The notes under the pieces are model-generated. The model did no database searches and was not told the DNA's origin. It saw nothing but the letters and a program-made list of their open reading frames with translations. Position numbers and translations under genes: made by a program. 64,000 nt of DNA from Bacillota bacterium (GTDB lineage Bacteria; Bacillota; Clostridia; Monoglobales; Firm-18), in the NCBI GenBank assembly GCA_023228885.1, contig JALOAJ010000003.1, positions 1 to 64,000 of the forward strand. Direction: 5' to 3'. Positions 51,493-61,201 of this stretch are shown here, one piece after another. Numbering within the stretch: the stretch's first letter is position 1; the number at the start of each line of letters is the position of its first letter.

Positions 51493-53214
51493 ATGAACAA
51501 AATACGCATCCTCACAACTGATATTTCAAATAAAATAGCGGCGGGCGAAGTGGTTGAAAACCCTGCATCCGTTGTTAAAGAATTAATCGAAAATGCTATT
51601 GATGCAGGCGCAAATTTAATCACCGTTGAAATTAAAAACGGCGGAATATCATATATACGAATTACGGATAACGGAATCGGGATGGAAGCGGAAGATGCCA
51701 AAGCCGCTTTTTTACGGCATGCAACGAGCAAAATTGCAAGCATTGACGACCTTGAAAAAATATCAACCCTCGGATTTCGCGGTGAGGCGCTTGCAAGCAT
51801 AGCGGCGGTATCCAATATCGAATTGGAAACAAAGACAAAAAACGGTGAAGGAGTATTTTTAAGGCTTGAAGCGGGAAAGCTTATTGATGAGCGGGCGACA
51901 GGCTGCCCTGACGGCACAACAATCACAGTTAATGATTTGTTTTTCAACACGCCTGCAAGAATGAAGTTTTTGAAAACCGACAGGACGGAAACAAGCTATG
52001 TCACCGATATCATACAGCGTCTTATACTTGGAAATCCGAGTGTTTCGATAAAATATATTGTAGATGGCAAAGAACGCCTGTTTTTTGGCGGGGACGGTTC
52101 TTTAAGGTCTTGCGTTTACAGCGTTTATGGTCGTGAATATGCAAAAGGGGCTTTGGAAACAGAGCGGCATGAAAACAATGTTAAAATTTTAGGTTTGATT
52201 GGCGCCGCTGACACATCAAGGGGAAACAGAGGCTTTCAAAGCTTTTTTTTAAACGGCAGATACATTAAAAACAGACCGTTGACATTTGCCGTTGAGGCGG
52301 CATATAAAAATGTTTTAATGACAGGCAGGTTTCCGTTTTTTGTGATACACATGGATGTTTCGCCTGAATTTGCCGATGTAAATGTGCATCCCTCAAAGCA
52401 GGAGGTTAAATTTGCCAACGAGCGCGCATTGTGCGATGAAGTTTATTGGGCTGTCAAAAACACCCTTGCCCAAGGCGCAGATGAGCAAATTCAAAAATTT
52501 GCCCCGATAAAAACCATTGGGGAAAAATCGTTGCATTTTAATGAGCCTATAACCCAAATTAAAATGCCGGACATTAAAGATGTTAAAACCTTTATTTCTC
52601 AAATTGCGCAAAACAGCGAACAGGCTAACGAAATAGATAACGACGATTATAAAATTGCCGGACAACTTTTTGACACCTACATTATAGCGGAATTTAAAGA
52701 TAAAATAGTGTTAATTGACCAACACGCGGCGCATGAACGCTTGATTTTTGAGCGGCTAAAAAAAGCATACGCCGAAAAACAGCCAATGGGACAGGTATTG
52801 CTTTCGCCCATTTCGGCAATCCTTTTGCCGGAAGAATATGCCGTTGTATTAGAAAATTTAAAAGTTTTTACAGATATGGGTTTTGAAATAGAGGATTTTG
52901 GCAATAATTCTATATTAATAAGACAAACGCCCGTCAATGCAGACAGAGAAACTATAAAAGCCCTTATTTGCGAACTTGTTGACGCGCTAAACACAGCGGG
53001 AGAAATACTTTTTAAAATTGAGGAGCAAATGTTAAAATCAATATCGTGCAAAGCCGCGGTAAAGGGAAACAACATGTTGCATAAAAGTGAAATTGATGCA
53101 TTGCTAAGCGATATGTCAAGTGAAAAAGGCATAAACACTTGCCCTCACGGGCGACCGCTGACCGTTGTAATGACAAAATACGAGCTTGAAAAAATGTTTA
53201 AGAGGGTGGTGTAA
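51493..53214 (+). CDS. mutL: DNA mismatch repair protein MutL (endonuclease-type)
   Basis: MutL couples mismatch recognition to strand removal. The GHKL ATPase motifs are present: ELIENAIDAGAN, DNGIGM and LGFRGEALASI. The C-terminal domain holds DQHAAHERLIFE, the DQHA(X)2E(X)4E metal site of MutL proteins that nick DNA themselves, as expected in bacteria without MutH. ATG 51493 starts MNKIRILTTDISNKIAAGEV, the usual N-terminus. An upstream in-frame ATG at 51460 would add 11 unusual residues but would couple to mutS. Confidence 0.95.
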   Translation: MNKIRILTTDISNKIAAGEVVENPASVVKELIENAIDAGANLITVEIKNGGISYIRITDNGIGMEAEDAKAAFLRHATSKIASIDDLEKISTLGFRGEALASIAAVSNIELETKTKNGEGVFLRLEAGKLIDERATGCPDGTTITVNDLFFNTPARMKFLKTDRTETSYVTDIIQRLILGNPSVSIKYIVDGKERLFFGGDGSLRSCVYSVYGREYAKGALETERHENNVKILGLIGAADTSRGNRGFQSFFLNGRYIKNRPLTFAVEAAYKNVLMTGRFPFFVIHMDVSPEFADVNVHPSKQEVKFANERALCDEVYWAVKNTLAQGADEQIQKFAPIKTIGEKSLHFNEPITQIKMPDIKDVKTFISQIAQNSEQANEIDNDDYKIAGQLFDTYIIAEFKDKIVLIDQHAAHERLIFERLKKAYAEKQPMGQVLLSPISAILLPEEYAVVLENLKVFTDMGFEIEDFGNNSILIRQTPVNADRETIKALICELVDALNTAGEILFKIEEQMLKSISCKAAVKGNNMLHKSEIDALLSDMSSEKGINTCPHGRPLTVVMTKYELEKMFKRVV

Positions 53215-53220
53215 TTTGCC

Positions 53221-54105
53221 ATGAAAAAACCTCTTACTGTTATAACAGGCCCTACCGCATCAGGAAAAACGGCAATGTCGATAGAACTTGCCATCAAAAA
53301 AGGCGGCGAAATTGTGAATGCCGATTCTATGCAGGTGTACAAACACATGGATATTGGGACGGCAAAACCGCCTGCACATGAGCGCAAAGGTATAACGCAC
53401 CATCTTATTGACATTGTTGAGCCTACCGAGCGTTTTTCGGTGGCGCAGTATACTGCGGCGGCGCATAATTGCATTAACGATATTCACAACAGGGGAAAGT
53501 TGCCCATTTTAGTGGGCGGCACAGGCTTATATATTGATTCGGTGGTTAAAAACATAAAATATGCCAAGGGTGGTGTTGATGAAAATTACAGATTGAAGCT
53601 TAGAAATTTAGAAAAGCAAAAAGGTGCCGGATATTTGCATAATAAATTGAAAAAGATTGACGAAGCAGCGGCAAAAACAATTCATCCGATCGACATTAAA
53701 CGAACAATAAGGGCTTTGGAAGTATATCAGTTGACAGGGAAAACCATAACAGAACAAAAAAGACAGTCGCAACTTGAAGGGCCGCTATATGATACGCAAA
53801 TTTTTTGCATAGATATTGACAGAAACGAACTTTATAACCGTATTAATGCGCGGGTTGAAAGTATGTTTGCAAATGGTCTTGTGAATGAGGCGCTAAAGCT
53901 CTTTAAAATGGGAATTGATGAGCGGTTTACATCAATGCAGGGCATAGGATATAAGGAAACACTTCATTACATCAAGGGAATTGCAACATTGGAGGAAACT
54001 AAAAACATTATAGCCCGCAACACACGGCGATATGCTAAGCGTCAGCTTACTTGGTTTAGAAAAAACGAAAAAATAATTTGGATAAGGGGGCAGGTCGAAT
54101 GGTAA
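53221..54105 (+). CDS. miaA: tRNA dimethylallyltransferase MiaA
   Basis: MiaA transfers an isopentenyl group to A37 of tRNAs reading UNN codons. The 294-aa protein has the P-loop GPTASGKT, NADSMQVYKHMDIGTAKP and GGTGLYIDS. The C-terminal half holds NTRRYAKRQLTWFR. miaB lies four genes upstream, so both steps of ms2i6A synthesis are in one run. It begins six bases after mutL and overlaps hfq by seven bases. Confidence 0.96.
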   Translation: MKKPLTVITGPTASGKTAMSIELAIKKGGEIVNADSMQVYKHMDIGTAKPPAHERKGITHHLIDIVEPTERFSVAQYTAAAHNCINDIHNRGKLPILVGGTGLYIDSVVKNIKYAKGGVDENYRLKLRNLEKQKGAGYLHNKLKKIDEAAAKTIHPIDIKRTIRALEVYQLTGKTITEQKRQSQLEGPLYDTQIFCIDIDRNELYNRINARVESMFANGLVNEALKLFKMGIDERFTSMQGIGYKETLHYIKGIATLEETKNIIARNTRRYAKRQLTWFRKNEKIIWIRGQVEW

Positions 54106-54341
54106 AAGGTGTTGCCAACTTGCAAGATATATTCCTCAACCAAGCCCGCAAAGACAGGGTTTTGGTTACAACTTTTTTAACAAACGGATTCCAGTTTAAA
54201 GGTGTTATAAAAGGGTTTGACAACTTTACAATGATACTTGAAAGCGAAGGAAAACAGCAATTGGTTTATAAACATGCAGTTTCTACAATAGTTTCGTCAA
54301 AGCCAATGCTGTTGATGGGTGACAACAATAATTCCGAATAA
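54099..54341 (+). CDS. hfq: RNA chaperone Hfq
   Basis: A hexameric Sm-like protein that binds small RNAs and mRNAs. The 80-aa product has the Sm1 region (LQDIFLNQARKDRVLVTTFLTNG, split here only for reference) with FQFKGVIKGFDNFTMIL and the Sm2 motif YKHAVSTIV. The ATG at 54099 lies in the end of miaA, with AGGGGG about nine bases upstream, the usual miaA-hfq arrangement. Confidence 0.95.
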   Translation: MVKGVANLQDIFLNQARKDRVLVTTFLTNGFQFKGVIKGFDNFTMILESEGKQQLVYKHAVSTIVSSKPMLLMGDNNNSE

Positions 54342-54358
54342 AGGAGTGGATAGCTTAC

Positions 54359-55621
54359 ATGACCGCTTCAAAAAAACCGACTAAAATTCAAGCAAAAAAG
54401 AAAAAAAATATAGCGGTTAGGATACTGCTTCTTTTAATTTTTTGCCTTGGCGCATATGGTCTTATTATGATTGGGGCTGAACCCGTTTCCACAGAAACGG
54501 TTCGGCACGGCACAATTGAAGACAAGCTAAGCACAAGCGGATATATATTACGAAAAGAAACGGTTATAAAAGCGCCTTCCAATGGTATAATAAGCTGCGT
54601 TGTGCCGGAAGGCGAAAGGGTAAATAAAAACGCCAAAGTTTTATCCGTTTTTGAGGGCAAATTTGACGAAAACTTGCAAAGTAAAATTAACAATATAAAT
54701 AACCGAATAGAGCAGCTTGAACGAAGTAAAGCAAAAAGCGGGCTTATAATCGGCGATATAATTCAAATCGAAAACAGGGTGGCAAAAACCGTTGAAGATA
54801 TTATAGAAGCTTCATATCAAAGGGATATAGAAAAAGTGTCGGAATATAAAAACGACTTGGACGGCATTCTTGCACAGCGGGCAAAAGAGTTGGGCGGCGA
54901 AGTTCAAAGCATCGACAAAGCGGGGCAGCTTGCGGAAGAAAAAAAACGGCTTGAGGCTCAGTCCGGCGGCAAAAGAATTGATTTGTACGCACCTGTTTCA
55001 GGGGTGTTTAGCACAGACATTGACGGGTTTGAAAGCCACTTTGATTTATCCGACCCCAATGGTATTTCACCCGAGCTGTTAGAGCAAGCAAATGAAATTG
55101 AGTTGGGGAAAGGAAAAGGCGTATCGGCAGACGGCAGTGTTGCAAAAATTGTTGACAATTATGAATGGTTTTATGCCGCGACTGTTGATGCAAAATGCGT
55201 TTGGGATGTTCAAGCGGGGGAATATGTGTTACTGAGGTTTCCGGAATTTTCTGAAAAAACGCTTGATGCAAATGTCAGCTACATTTCCGATGAAAAAGAC
55301 GGTAAGGTATCTATTGTAATAGCTTGTATGCAGTATTTTGAAAATATATATTCAACCCGCAAGGCAAATGTTGAAATAATAAGAAAGCGCCACAGCGGGT
55401 TTAAAGTTCCGATAAAAGCGATTAGGGTTAAAGACGACGGCACAAACGGAGTTTACATAATTAAAGAAAATATTGCGTTGTTTAAAGAGATAGAAGTGCT
55501 GTATAAGGGAGACGAGTATGTTATAGCGAAAGAAGACAACAACGCAAAAAATGGGCTGCTGCTTTACGATGAAATGGTTATTTCGGGAAACAATGTTGCG
55601 GAAGGGAAGGTTGTTCGATGA
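54359..55621 (+). CDS. HlyD-like membrane-fusion/periplasmic adaptor protein
   Basis: 420 aa. It has a basic cytoplasmic start (KKPTKIQAKKKKN), one membrane segment (about 19-40) and an extracytoplasmic part. That part begins with a lipoyl-like half motif (IKAPSNGIISCVVPEGERV), followed by a helical hairpin (about 100-195) and a second lipoyl-like half (IDLYAPVSGVFS). This is the HlyD/biotinyl-lipoyl layout. No transporter partner is adjacent. It ends with an ATGA overlap into yggS. In this division cluster it may help connect membrane and wall, but its role is unknown. Confidence 0.82.
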   Translation: MTASKKPTKIQAKKKKNIAVRILLLLIFCLGAYGLIMIGAEPVSTETVRHGTIEDKLSTSGYILRKETVIKAPSNGIISCVVPEGERVNKNAKVLSVFEGKFDENLQSKINNINNRIEQLERSKAKSGLIIGDIIQIENRVAKTVEDIIEASYQRDIEKVSEYKNDLDGILAQRAKELGGEVQSIDKAGQLAEEKKRLEAQSGGKRIDLYAPVSGVFSTDIDGFESHFDLSDPNGISPELLEQANEIELGKGKGVSADGSVAKIVDNYEWFYAATVDAKCVWDVQAGEYVLLRFPEFSEKTLDANVSYISDEKDGKVSIVIACMQYFENIYSTRKANVEIIRKRHSGFKVPIKAIRVKDDGTNGVYIIKENIALFKEIEVLYKGDEYVIAKEDNNAKNGLLLYDEMVISGNNVAEGKVVR

Positions 55622-56313
55622 ATATTTCCGATAACATTAAAAAAATTAATGAAAAAATTGATATTGCGGCGCAAAAAAGCGGCAGAACACGAAAAGATAT
55701 TTTGCTTGTTGGGGTAACTAAAACAATCGATTCACACAAAATCGAGCAGGCGGCCTTGTGCGGCATAAACGATTTTGGTGAAAACAAGGCGCAAGAGTTT
55801 GTTAGAAAACAGCCTGATTTCCCTGAGGCAAGTTGGCATTTTATCGGTCATTTACAAACGAACAAGGCAAAATATGTTGTGGAAAAAGCGCATTTGATTC
55901 ATTCTGTTGACAGTTTAAGGCTTGCAAAAGAAGTTAGCAGGCTTGCAAAAAAGAAAGATATAACTTGCAAAGTTTTAATTCAACTTAATATTTCTGCAGA
56001 GTCGACAAAATTCGGCATACCTCCAAAAGAGCTTATACCGTTGCTTGAAAGCGTGCAAACCCTTGATAATATAAAGGTTTGCGGGCTTATGACCATAGCG
56101 CCCATAAATGCAAAAAAAGAAGAAACAAAATATTTGTATGAAAAATGTAATAATTTATTTGTTGACATTAAGGGGAAAAAATACCATAATGTATGTATGG
56201 AAATCTTGTCGATGGGCATGACTAATGATTTTGAAACGGCAATTTTATGCGGGGCAAATATCGTTCGCATCGGCAGCGGCATTTTTGGAAAAAGGAACTA
56301 TGACATAAAATAA
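55618..56313 (+). CDS. yggS: PLP homeostasis protein YggS (YlmE/PLPBP family)
   Basis: A pyridoxal-phosphate-binding single-domain TIM barrel that keeps vitamin B6 pools balanced. The 231-aa protein shows DILLVGVTKT with the PLP Lys (about residue 39), FGENKAQEF, WHFIGHLQTNKAKY, and SMGMTNDFETAI near the end. In Gram-positive bacteria it precedes sepF and yggT in the division cluster, as here. Confidence 0.95.
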   Translation: MNISDNIKKINEKIDIAAQKSGRTRKDILLVGVTKTIDSHKIEQAALCGINDFGENKAQEFVRKQPDFPEASWHFIGHLQTNKAKYVVEKAHLIHSVDSLRLAKEVSRLAKKKDITCKVLIQLNISAESTKFGIPPKELIPLLESVQTLDNIKVCGLMTIAPINAKKEETKYLYEKCNNLFVDIKGKKYHNVCMEILSMGMTNDFETAILCGANIVRIGSGIFGKRNYDIK

Positions 56314-56369
56314 ATTTTGTTTCGGATAAATTGCTATTTAATAATATAAAAATAGGGGGTTGTTAAAAA

Positions 56370-56795
56370 ATGAGTTTTTTGAACAAGCTAAAAAGTTTCG
56401 CAGGTTTTGATACTGAATTTGACGAGCAGGATTTTTTGGAAACGACAGGCGAAGATGATGAAAGGGATTTTACCGTTAAAAAAGGAAAAATAGTAAATAT
56501 ACATACCACAACACAGCTCAAGGTTGTAGTTGTTTCGCCTGAAACCTTTGATGAGGCAAGGGATATTGCAGAACACCTGAAATCTAAAAAACCGGTCGTA
56601 ATAAATTTAGAAGGGGTGGAACGCGAAATCGCCCGCAGAATTATTGATTTTTTAAGCGGTTCGGTGTTCGCACTTGACGGCAACATTCAAAAAATTTCAA
56701 GCGGCATTTTTTTAATTGCCCCGTATAATGTGGGAATAATGGGGGACTTCCGCGATGAACTTAGAAACAAAGGGGTTTTTCCTTGGACTTACTAA
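56370..56795 (+). CDS. sepF: Cell division protein SepF
   Basis: SepF binds FtsZ and the membrane and helps form the septum. The 141-aa protein has the amphipathic membrane-binding N-terminus (SFLNKLKSFAGF), a charged linker, and the C-terminal DUF552 fold with VVSPETFDEARDIAEHLKS, VVINLEGVEREIARRIIDFLSG and IFLIAPYNV. GGGGG precedes the ATG. It sits between yggS and yggT. Confidence 0.95.
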   Translation: MSFLNKLKSFAGFDTEFDEQDFLETTGEDDERDFTVKKGKIVNIHTTTQLKVVVVSPETFDEARDIAEHLKSKKPVVINLEGVEREIARRIIDFLSGSVFALDGNIQKISSGIFLIAPYNVGIMGDFRDELRNKGVFPWTY

Positions 56796-56837
56796 GCGGG
56801 CGGCGTTGAAAAGCAATCGGGAAAATGGGGTTTTACA

Positions 56838-57095
56838 ATGTTGATATATTTAGTTTTTAAACTTTTAAATTTGGTAGAAATTTTATTGCTTGTGCGCGTT
56901 GTGATATCATGGTTGCCCATAGGCCACAATAGGTTTACAGAAATCTTGTATACTGTGACGGAACCTATTTTAGCGCCTATTCGCAATTTGCTTGATTCTG
57001 CAATGGGAAACAGGGCGATAATGATTGATTTTTCGCCAATTATAGCATTTATGCTTATAGGGCTTTTAAAAAGACTTATTGTAAGTTGGATTTAA
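56838..57095 (+). CDS. yggT: YggT/YlmG family membrane protein
   Basis: 85 aa with two membrane helices and the family motif VVISWLPIGHNRFTEILYTVTEPIL (residues 23-47 region). YggT/YlmG is linked to division and osmotic fitness, but its mechanism is unresolved. The S4-domain gene ylmH, often located between this gene and divIVA, is missing. Confidence 0.92.
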   Translation: MLIYLVFKLLNLVEILLLVRVVISWLPIGHNRFTEILYTVTEPILAPIRNLLDSAMGNRAIMIDFSPIIAFMLIGLLKRLIVSWI

Positions 57096-57115
57096 ATAAA
57101 AGGGGGTAGGGAAAA

Positions 57116-57676
57116 ATGATTACACCGCTGGACATTCAAAACAAGGTGTTTAATAAGGATTTTCGCGGTTATAGCGTTGCGGAGGTTGACGAATTTTTAA
57201 ATACAATAATCGAAAGTTATGAACAACTGTATCGGCAAAACATTGAAAATCGCGATAAAATAACTTCGATGAACGACACCATCAACCATTATAAGGCGCT
57301 GGAGGAAACGCTGAAAAGCACCCTCGTTGTGGCGCAACAAACAGGCGAAAACATCCAAAAGGTTGCGGAGGAAAAAGCCAAATCAATAGTGGACGAGGCA
57401 TATGCATCTTCAAAAAAAATTATATCGGATGCACATGATGAGGTTAAAAGCATTTCGAATAAGTATGATGAAATAAAAAGGAATGTTGACCTTTATCGTA
57501 TGCGCATGACGGGGCTTATAAATTCGTTGCTTGACCTTTTAAACAGCGCCGCATCCGATAAAACGCTTACAGAAATTGTAGGCGTCAATGAGGCGTTGCA
57601 ACAACTTGAAGAAAGTGCGGGCATGAGCGAAAACGCAGACGGTGCCGAGCAAGAGGAAAACTTAACATCGGAATAA
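57116..57676 (+). CDS. divIVA: DivIVA-family cell division/polarity protein
   Basis: 186 aa. The N-terminal lipid-binding domain is clear (PLDIQNKVFNKDFRGYSVAEVDEFL, residues 4-28 region). It is followed by a long coiled coil (about 35-145) and an acidic tail. DivIVA marks curved membrane at poles and septa and recruits other factors. AAAGGGGG precedes the ATG. It ends 37 bases before ileS. Confidence 0.95.
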   Translation: MITPLDIQNKVFNKDFRGYSVAEVDEFLNTIIESYEQLYRQNIENRDKITSMNDTINHYKALEETLKSTLVVAQQTGENIQKVAEEKAKSIVDEAYASSKKIISDAHDEVKSISNKYDEIKRNVDLYRMRMTGLINSLLDLLNSAASDKTLTEIVGVNEALQQLEESAGMSENADGAEQEENLTSE

Positions 57677-57713
57677 ACAATGCAATATAGAATGGTAATA
57701 GGAGCTGATACCC

Positions 57714-60452
57714 TTGACAGAGGATTATGGCAAAACACTTAATTTGCCAAAAACTGAATTCCCCATGCGCGCAAACCTGCCGCAGCGGGAGCCGGAAATA
57801 CTTAAAATGTGGGAAGATAAAGAAATTTATAAAAGACTTATCGAGATGTGTAAGGATAAACCAAAATTTGTTTTACACGATGGCCCGCCTTATGCGAACG
57901 GCGATATTCATATCGGGCACGCTTTAAACAAAATATTAAAAGATATAGTGATTAAACAAAAAACCATGTCCGGGTATCTTTCGCCTTATGTGCCCGGGTG
58001 GGACACCCATGGTCTGCCGATAGAGCGCCAGGCAATGGAGAAAATTGAAATTAATAAAAGCGACATTTCGCCTGTTGAATTTAGACAGGTTTGTCGTGAT
58101 TTCGCGCTGAAGTATGTTGAAAATCAGCGAGAGCAATTCAAAAGGCTTGGCATTTTAGGTGAATGGGACAAGCCGTATCTTACTTTAAATCCCGAATATG
58201 AAGGAAAGCAAATAGAAATATTTTGCGAAATGGCAAAGCAGGGTTTTATTTACCGCGGTTTAAAGCCTGTTTTTTGGTGCACCGATTGTGAAACTGCGCT
58301 TGCCGAGGCGGAAATAGAATATAAAGACAGCCCCTCGCAATCTATTTATGTGAAGTTTGCCGTAAAAGATGACAAAGGCCTGTTTAAAAACTTTGGCGAA
58401 AAAGTTTTTTTCGTTATTTGGACCACAACAACATGGACCCTGCCGGGCAATGTTGCCATATCGCTAAACCCTAACTTTGAATATTCGCTTATTAAATCGA
58501 AAGGCGAAATTTATGTTATTGCAACCGAGCTTGTCCAGTCCGTTTGCAAAGAAGCGGGGATAGATGATTTTGAAATGGTTGCAACCTTTAAGGGCAGCGA
58601 CCTTGAATACATTGTGTGCGCACACCCTTTTTTAAATAGGGATTCGCTTGTAATTTTGGGGGATCATGTCACACTTGAAGCCGGTACAGGCTGTGTTCAC
58701 ACCGCTCCCGGCCACGGAGCGGAGGACTATATCGCCTGTCGCGACTATGATGTGCCGATGATTGTTCCGGTTGACGGAAAAGGCTTTTTAAACGAGCATG
58801 CAGGCAAATTCGCCGGGCTTTTTTACGAAAAAAGCAACAAAGCCATAACGGACGAGCTGCAACAGAGCGGTGCGCTGCTTGCGGCAACGGAAATTGTCCA
58901 CTCATATCCGCATTGTTGGAGATGCAGTAAGCCTATTATTTATCGCGCTACCGACCAATGGTTTGCATCGGTGGAATCCTTTAAGCAAGATGCGCTTAAG
59001 GCAATTTCAAATGTGAAATGGATTCCCGCTTGGGGCGAAGAAAGAATTAGCAGCATGGTTTCCGAACGCAAGGATTGGTGCATATCAAGGCAACGCGTGT
59101 GGGGAGTTCCTATTCCGATTTTTTATTGCGATAGCTGCAAGCAACCTATTATTGACGAGGCTGCCATAATGTCCGTTGCAAATATCTTCTCGTCGCAAGG
59201 CTCAGACGCGTGGTATTTGCTTGATGCAAAGCAGCTTTTGCCTGAAGGGTTTAGCTGCAAATGCGGCGGAGATTCTTTCACAAAAGAAACAGATACAATG
59301 GATGTGTGGTTTGACAGTGGCTCATCACACTTGGCAGTTCTTGAAGCGCGAGAAGACTTGGCTTTTCCCGCCGACTTATATTTGGAAGGCAACGACCAAT
59401 ACAGGGGCTGGTTCCAATCATCCCTTTTAACATCGGTTGCAAAAAGCAAAGTTGCGCCTTACAAGGCTGTGCTGACGCATGGTTTTGTAATTGATGAAGA
59501 AAAAAGAAAAATGAGCAAATCACGCGGCAATGGGCTGCCGCCGCTTGAAATAGTTAAAGATTATGGCGCTGATATACTGCGGCTTTGGACGGCGTCTGCC
59601 GATTATAAAACAGATATTCGGATTTCAAAAGATATACTAAAACAGCTTTCTGAAGTTTACAGGAAAATAAGAAACACAGCGCGGTACATTTTAGGCTCTA
59701 TTGCAGACTTTAACCCGGATATTGATATGGTTTCGGATTTTGACGAAATTGACAGATGGGCGCTTATGAGGCTTAGCAAGGTTGTGGAGCAGGTGAAAAA
59801 AGCGTATGATAACTATGATTATCATATTGTTTATCATACCGTTCACAATTTTTGTGTGGTAGACCTTAGCAATATTTATCTTGATGTAATAAAGGATAAA
59901 ATCTATTGCGAAAAAACAGCCTCGCAGGCAAGGAGGTCATCGCAAACCGCCATGTATTTGATATTGGACAGCCTTGTGAAGATGATAGCGCCGGTGTTGG
60001 CTTTTACCGCCGAGGAAATTTGGCAGCATATGCCCCATAAATCGGACGATAGCTTTGAAAGCATTTGGTTTGCATCATTGCCGGATGTCAATAAACAGCA
60101 TCAAGATGACGAACTGGAAGAAAAGTGGGAAAAGATTTTAAAAATAAGGGATATTGCCTCCAAAGAGCTTGAACTTGCACGAAAGGAAAAGCTTATAGGC
60201 AGCTCTCTTGATGCAAATGTATCTATCCTTGCAAACGGGGATGACTATGAGTTTATATCCTTAATAATCAACGAGCTTGCGCCGATTTTAATTGTTTCGG
60301 GCGTCACCTTGGAAAAAGCCGATACGGAGGAAATAACAGTTAAAGTTTCTCCCGCAACGGGTGAAAAATGTGCGCGATGCTGGACATTCACAAATGATGT
60401 AGGTGCAGAGCATCAGCATTTATGTAAAAGATGCGCAAATGTTTTAAAATAA
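57714..60452 (+). CDS. ileS: Isoleucine--tRNA ligase
   Basis: A class I synthetase charging tRNA-Ile, with CP1 editing. The 912-aa protein has the HIGH box (GDIHIGHAL, about 61-69), the editing domain (about 200-400), KMSKS (EEKRKMSKSRG) and a C-terminal zinc site (CARCWTF...CKRCANVLK). The start is TTG 57714 with AGGAG nine bases upstream. The short gap from divIVA leaves no room for a T-box. Confidence 0.97.
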   Translation: MTEDYGKTLNLPKTEFPMRANLPQREPEILKMWEDKEIYKRLIEMCKDKPKFVLHDGPPYANGDIHIGHALNKILKDIVIKQKTMSGYLSPYVPGWDTHGLPIERQAMEKIEINKSDISPVEFRQVCRDFALKYVENQREQFKRLGILGEWDKPYLTLNPEYEGKQIEIFCEMAKQGFIYRGLKPVFWCTDCETALAEAEIEYKDSPSQSIYVKFAVKDDKGLFKNFGEKVFFVIWTTTTWTLPGNVAISLNPNFEYSLIKSKGEIYVIATELVQSVCKEAGIDDFEMVATFKGSDLEYIVCAHPFLNRDSLVILGDHVTLEAGTGCVHTAPGHGAEDYIACRDYDVPMIVPVDGKGFLNEHAGKFAGLFYEKSNKAITDELQQSGALLAATEIVHSYPHCWRCSKPIIYRATDQWFASVESFKQDALKAISNVKWIPAWGEERISSMVSERKDWCISRQRVWGVPIPIFYCDSCKQPIIDEAAIMSVANIFSSQGSDAWYLLDAKQLLPEGFSCKCGGDSFTKETDTMDVWFDSGSSHLAVLEAREDLAFPADLYLEGNDQYRGWFQSSLLTSVAKSKVAPYKAVLTHGFVIDEEKRKMSKSRGNGLPPLEIVKDYGADILRLWTASADYKTDIRISKDILKQLSEVYRKIRNTARYILGSIADFNPDIDMVSDFDEIDRWALMRLSKVVEQVKKAYDNYDYHIVYHTVHNFCVVDLSNIYLDVIKDKIYCEKTASQARRSSQTAMYLILDSLVKMIAPVLAFTAEEIWQHMPHKSDDSFESIWFASLPDVNKQHQDDELEEKWEKILKIRDIASKELELARKEKLIGSSLDANVSILANGDDYEFISLIINELAPILIVSGVTLEKADTEEITVKVSPATGEKCARCWTFTNDVGAEHQHLCKRCANVLK

Positions 60453-60487
60453 AATGTTGATTTTTCTTATTGAAAGGGGATGCTGGC

Positions 60488-60904
60488 ATGAAAAGCTTTC
60501 GTAGGGTTTTGCACATTAACACCCGCAAAAGGCGTGAGTATATAAACATAACGCCTGATGTGGAAAAAGCGCTTGAGGAAAGCGGAATAAAAGAGGGCTT
60601 TGTGTTGGTAAATGCAATGAACATTACGGCAAGCGTTTTTATAAATGATGATGAGAATGGCTTACATTCCGATTTTGAGGTTTTTTTAGAGCGCCTTGCC
60701 CCGGAAAAGCCGCATAGCCAATATAAACACAATGGTTATGAGGATAATGCGGATGCACATCTTAAAAGGCAAATCATGGGGCGTGAAGCCGTTGTAGCCA
60801 TAACGAAAGGAAAACTGGATTTTGGCACATGGGAACAAATTTTTTACGGAGAGTTTGACGGCAAAAGAGATAAAAAGGTGCTTATAAAAATAATAGGAGA
60901 TTAG
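60488..60904 (+). CDS. yjbQ: Secondary thiamine-phosphate synthase-like YjbQ family protein (UPF0047)
   Basis: 138 aa. The YjbQ/UPF0047 fold is recognisable from RREYINITPDVEKALEESGI, VNAMNITASVFINDDE, the metal-site-like HNGYEDNADAHLKRQIMG and WEQIFYGEFDG with the C-terminal LIKIIGD. Some members have weak thiamine-phosphate synthase activity; the true role is unsettled. ATG 60488 has AAAGGGGA seven bases upstream; an earlier GTG-like start at 60470 lacks one. Confidence 0.9.
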   Translation: MKSFRRVLHINTRKRREYINITPDVEKALEESGIKEGFVLVNAMNITASVFINDDENGLHSDFEVFLERLAPEKPHSQYKHNGYEDNADAHLKRQIMGREAVVAITKGKLDFGTWEQIFYGEFDGKRDKKVLIKIIGD

Positions 60905-61134
60905 CTGAAATTTTGCCCCTATAATGACGAATTTACTTTATCATAGCGGCAATGGCGCCCAAAATATGATGTATCAATGACTAAAAAGGTTTATGCCAAG
61001 GGCTTTGTTGCTGTAAAAAATGTAAAGTTGCACAATTATTGATATTAATTAGGGCTTTTATTTGAAAATTTTGCAGTAAAAGTTATGAAATATATATAAA
61101 AAATAGAAAATACTCGATTTTTTTAAATAAACAC
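60905..61134. other. Intergenic stretch, no gene seen
   Basis: AT-rich region between yjbQ and the HU promoter. No ORF with a ribosome binding site and no strong hairpin was found on either strand. Confidence 0.5.
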
Positions 61135-61163
61135 TTGAATTAAGGCGTGAATAGTGGTACAAT
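61135..61163 (+). promoter_or_regulatory. Promoter for the HU gene
   Basis: TTGAAT (61135-61140) and TACAAT (61158-61163) are 17 bases apart. The leader of about 35 bases ends in a full AGGAGGT site. Confidence 0.75.
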
Positions 61164-61201
61164 TCAGTTGTCAATTTTTAATAATTATAGGAGGTAAACG
61201 A

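Noticed and set aside
57677..57713. T-box leader before ileS
   Set aside because: Only 37 bases separate divIVA and ileS, and no promoter is visible.
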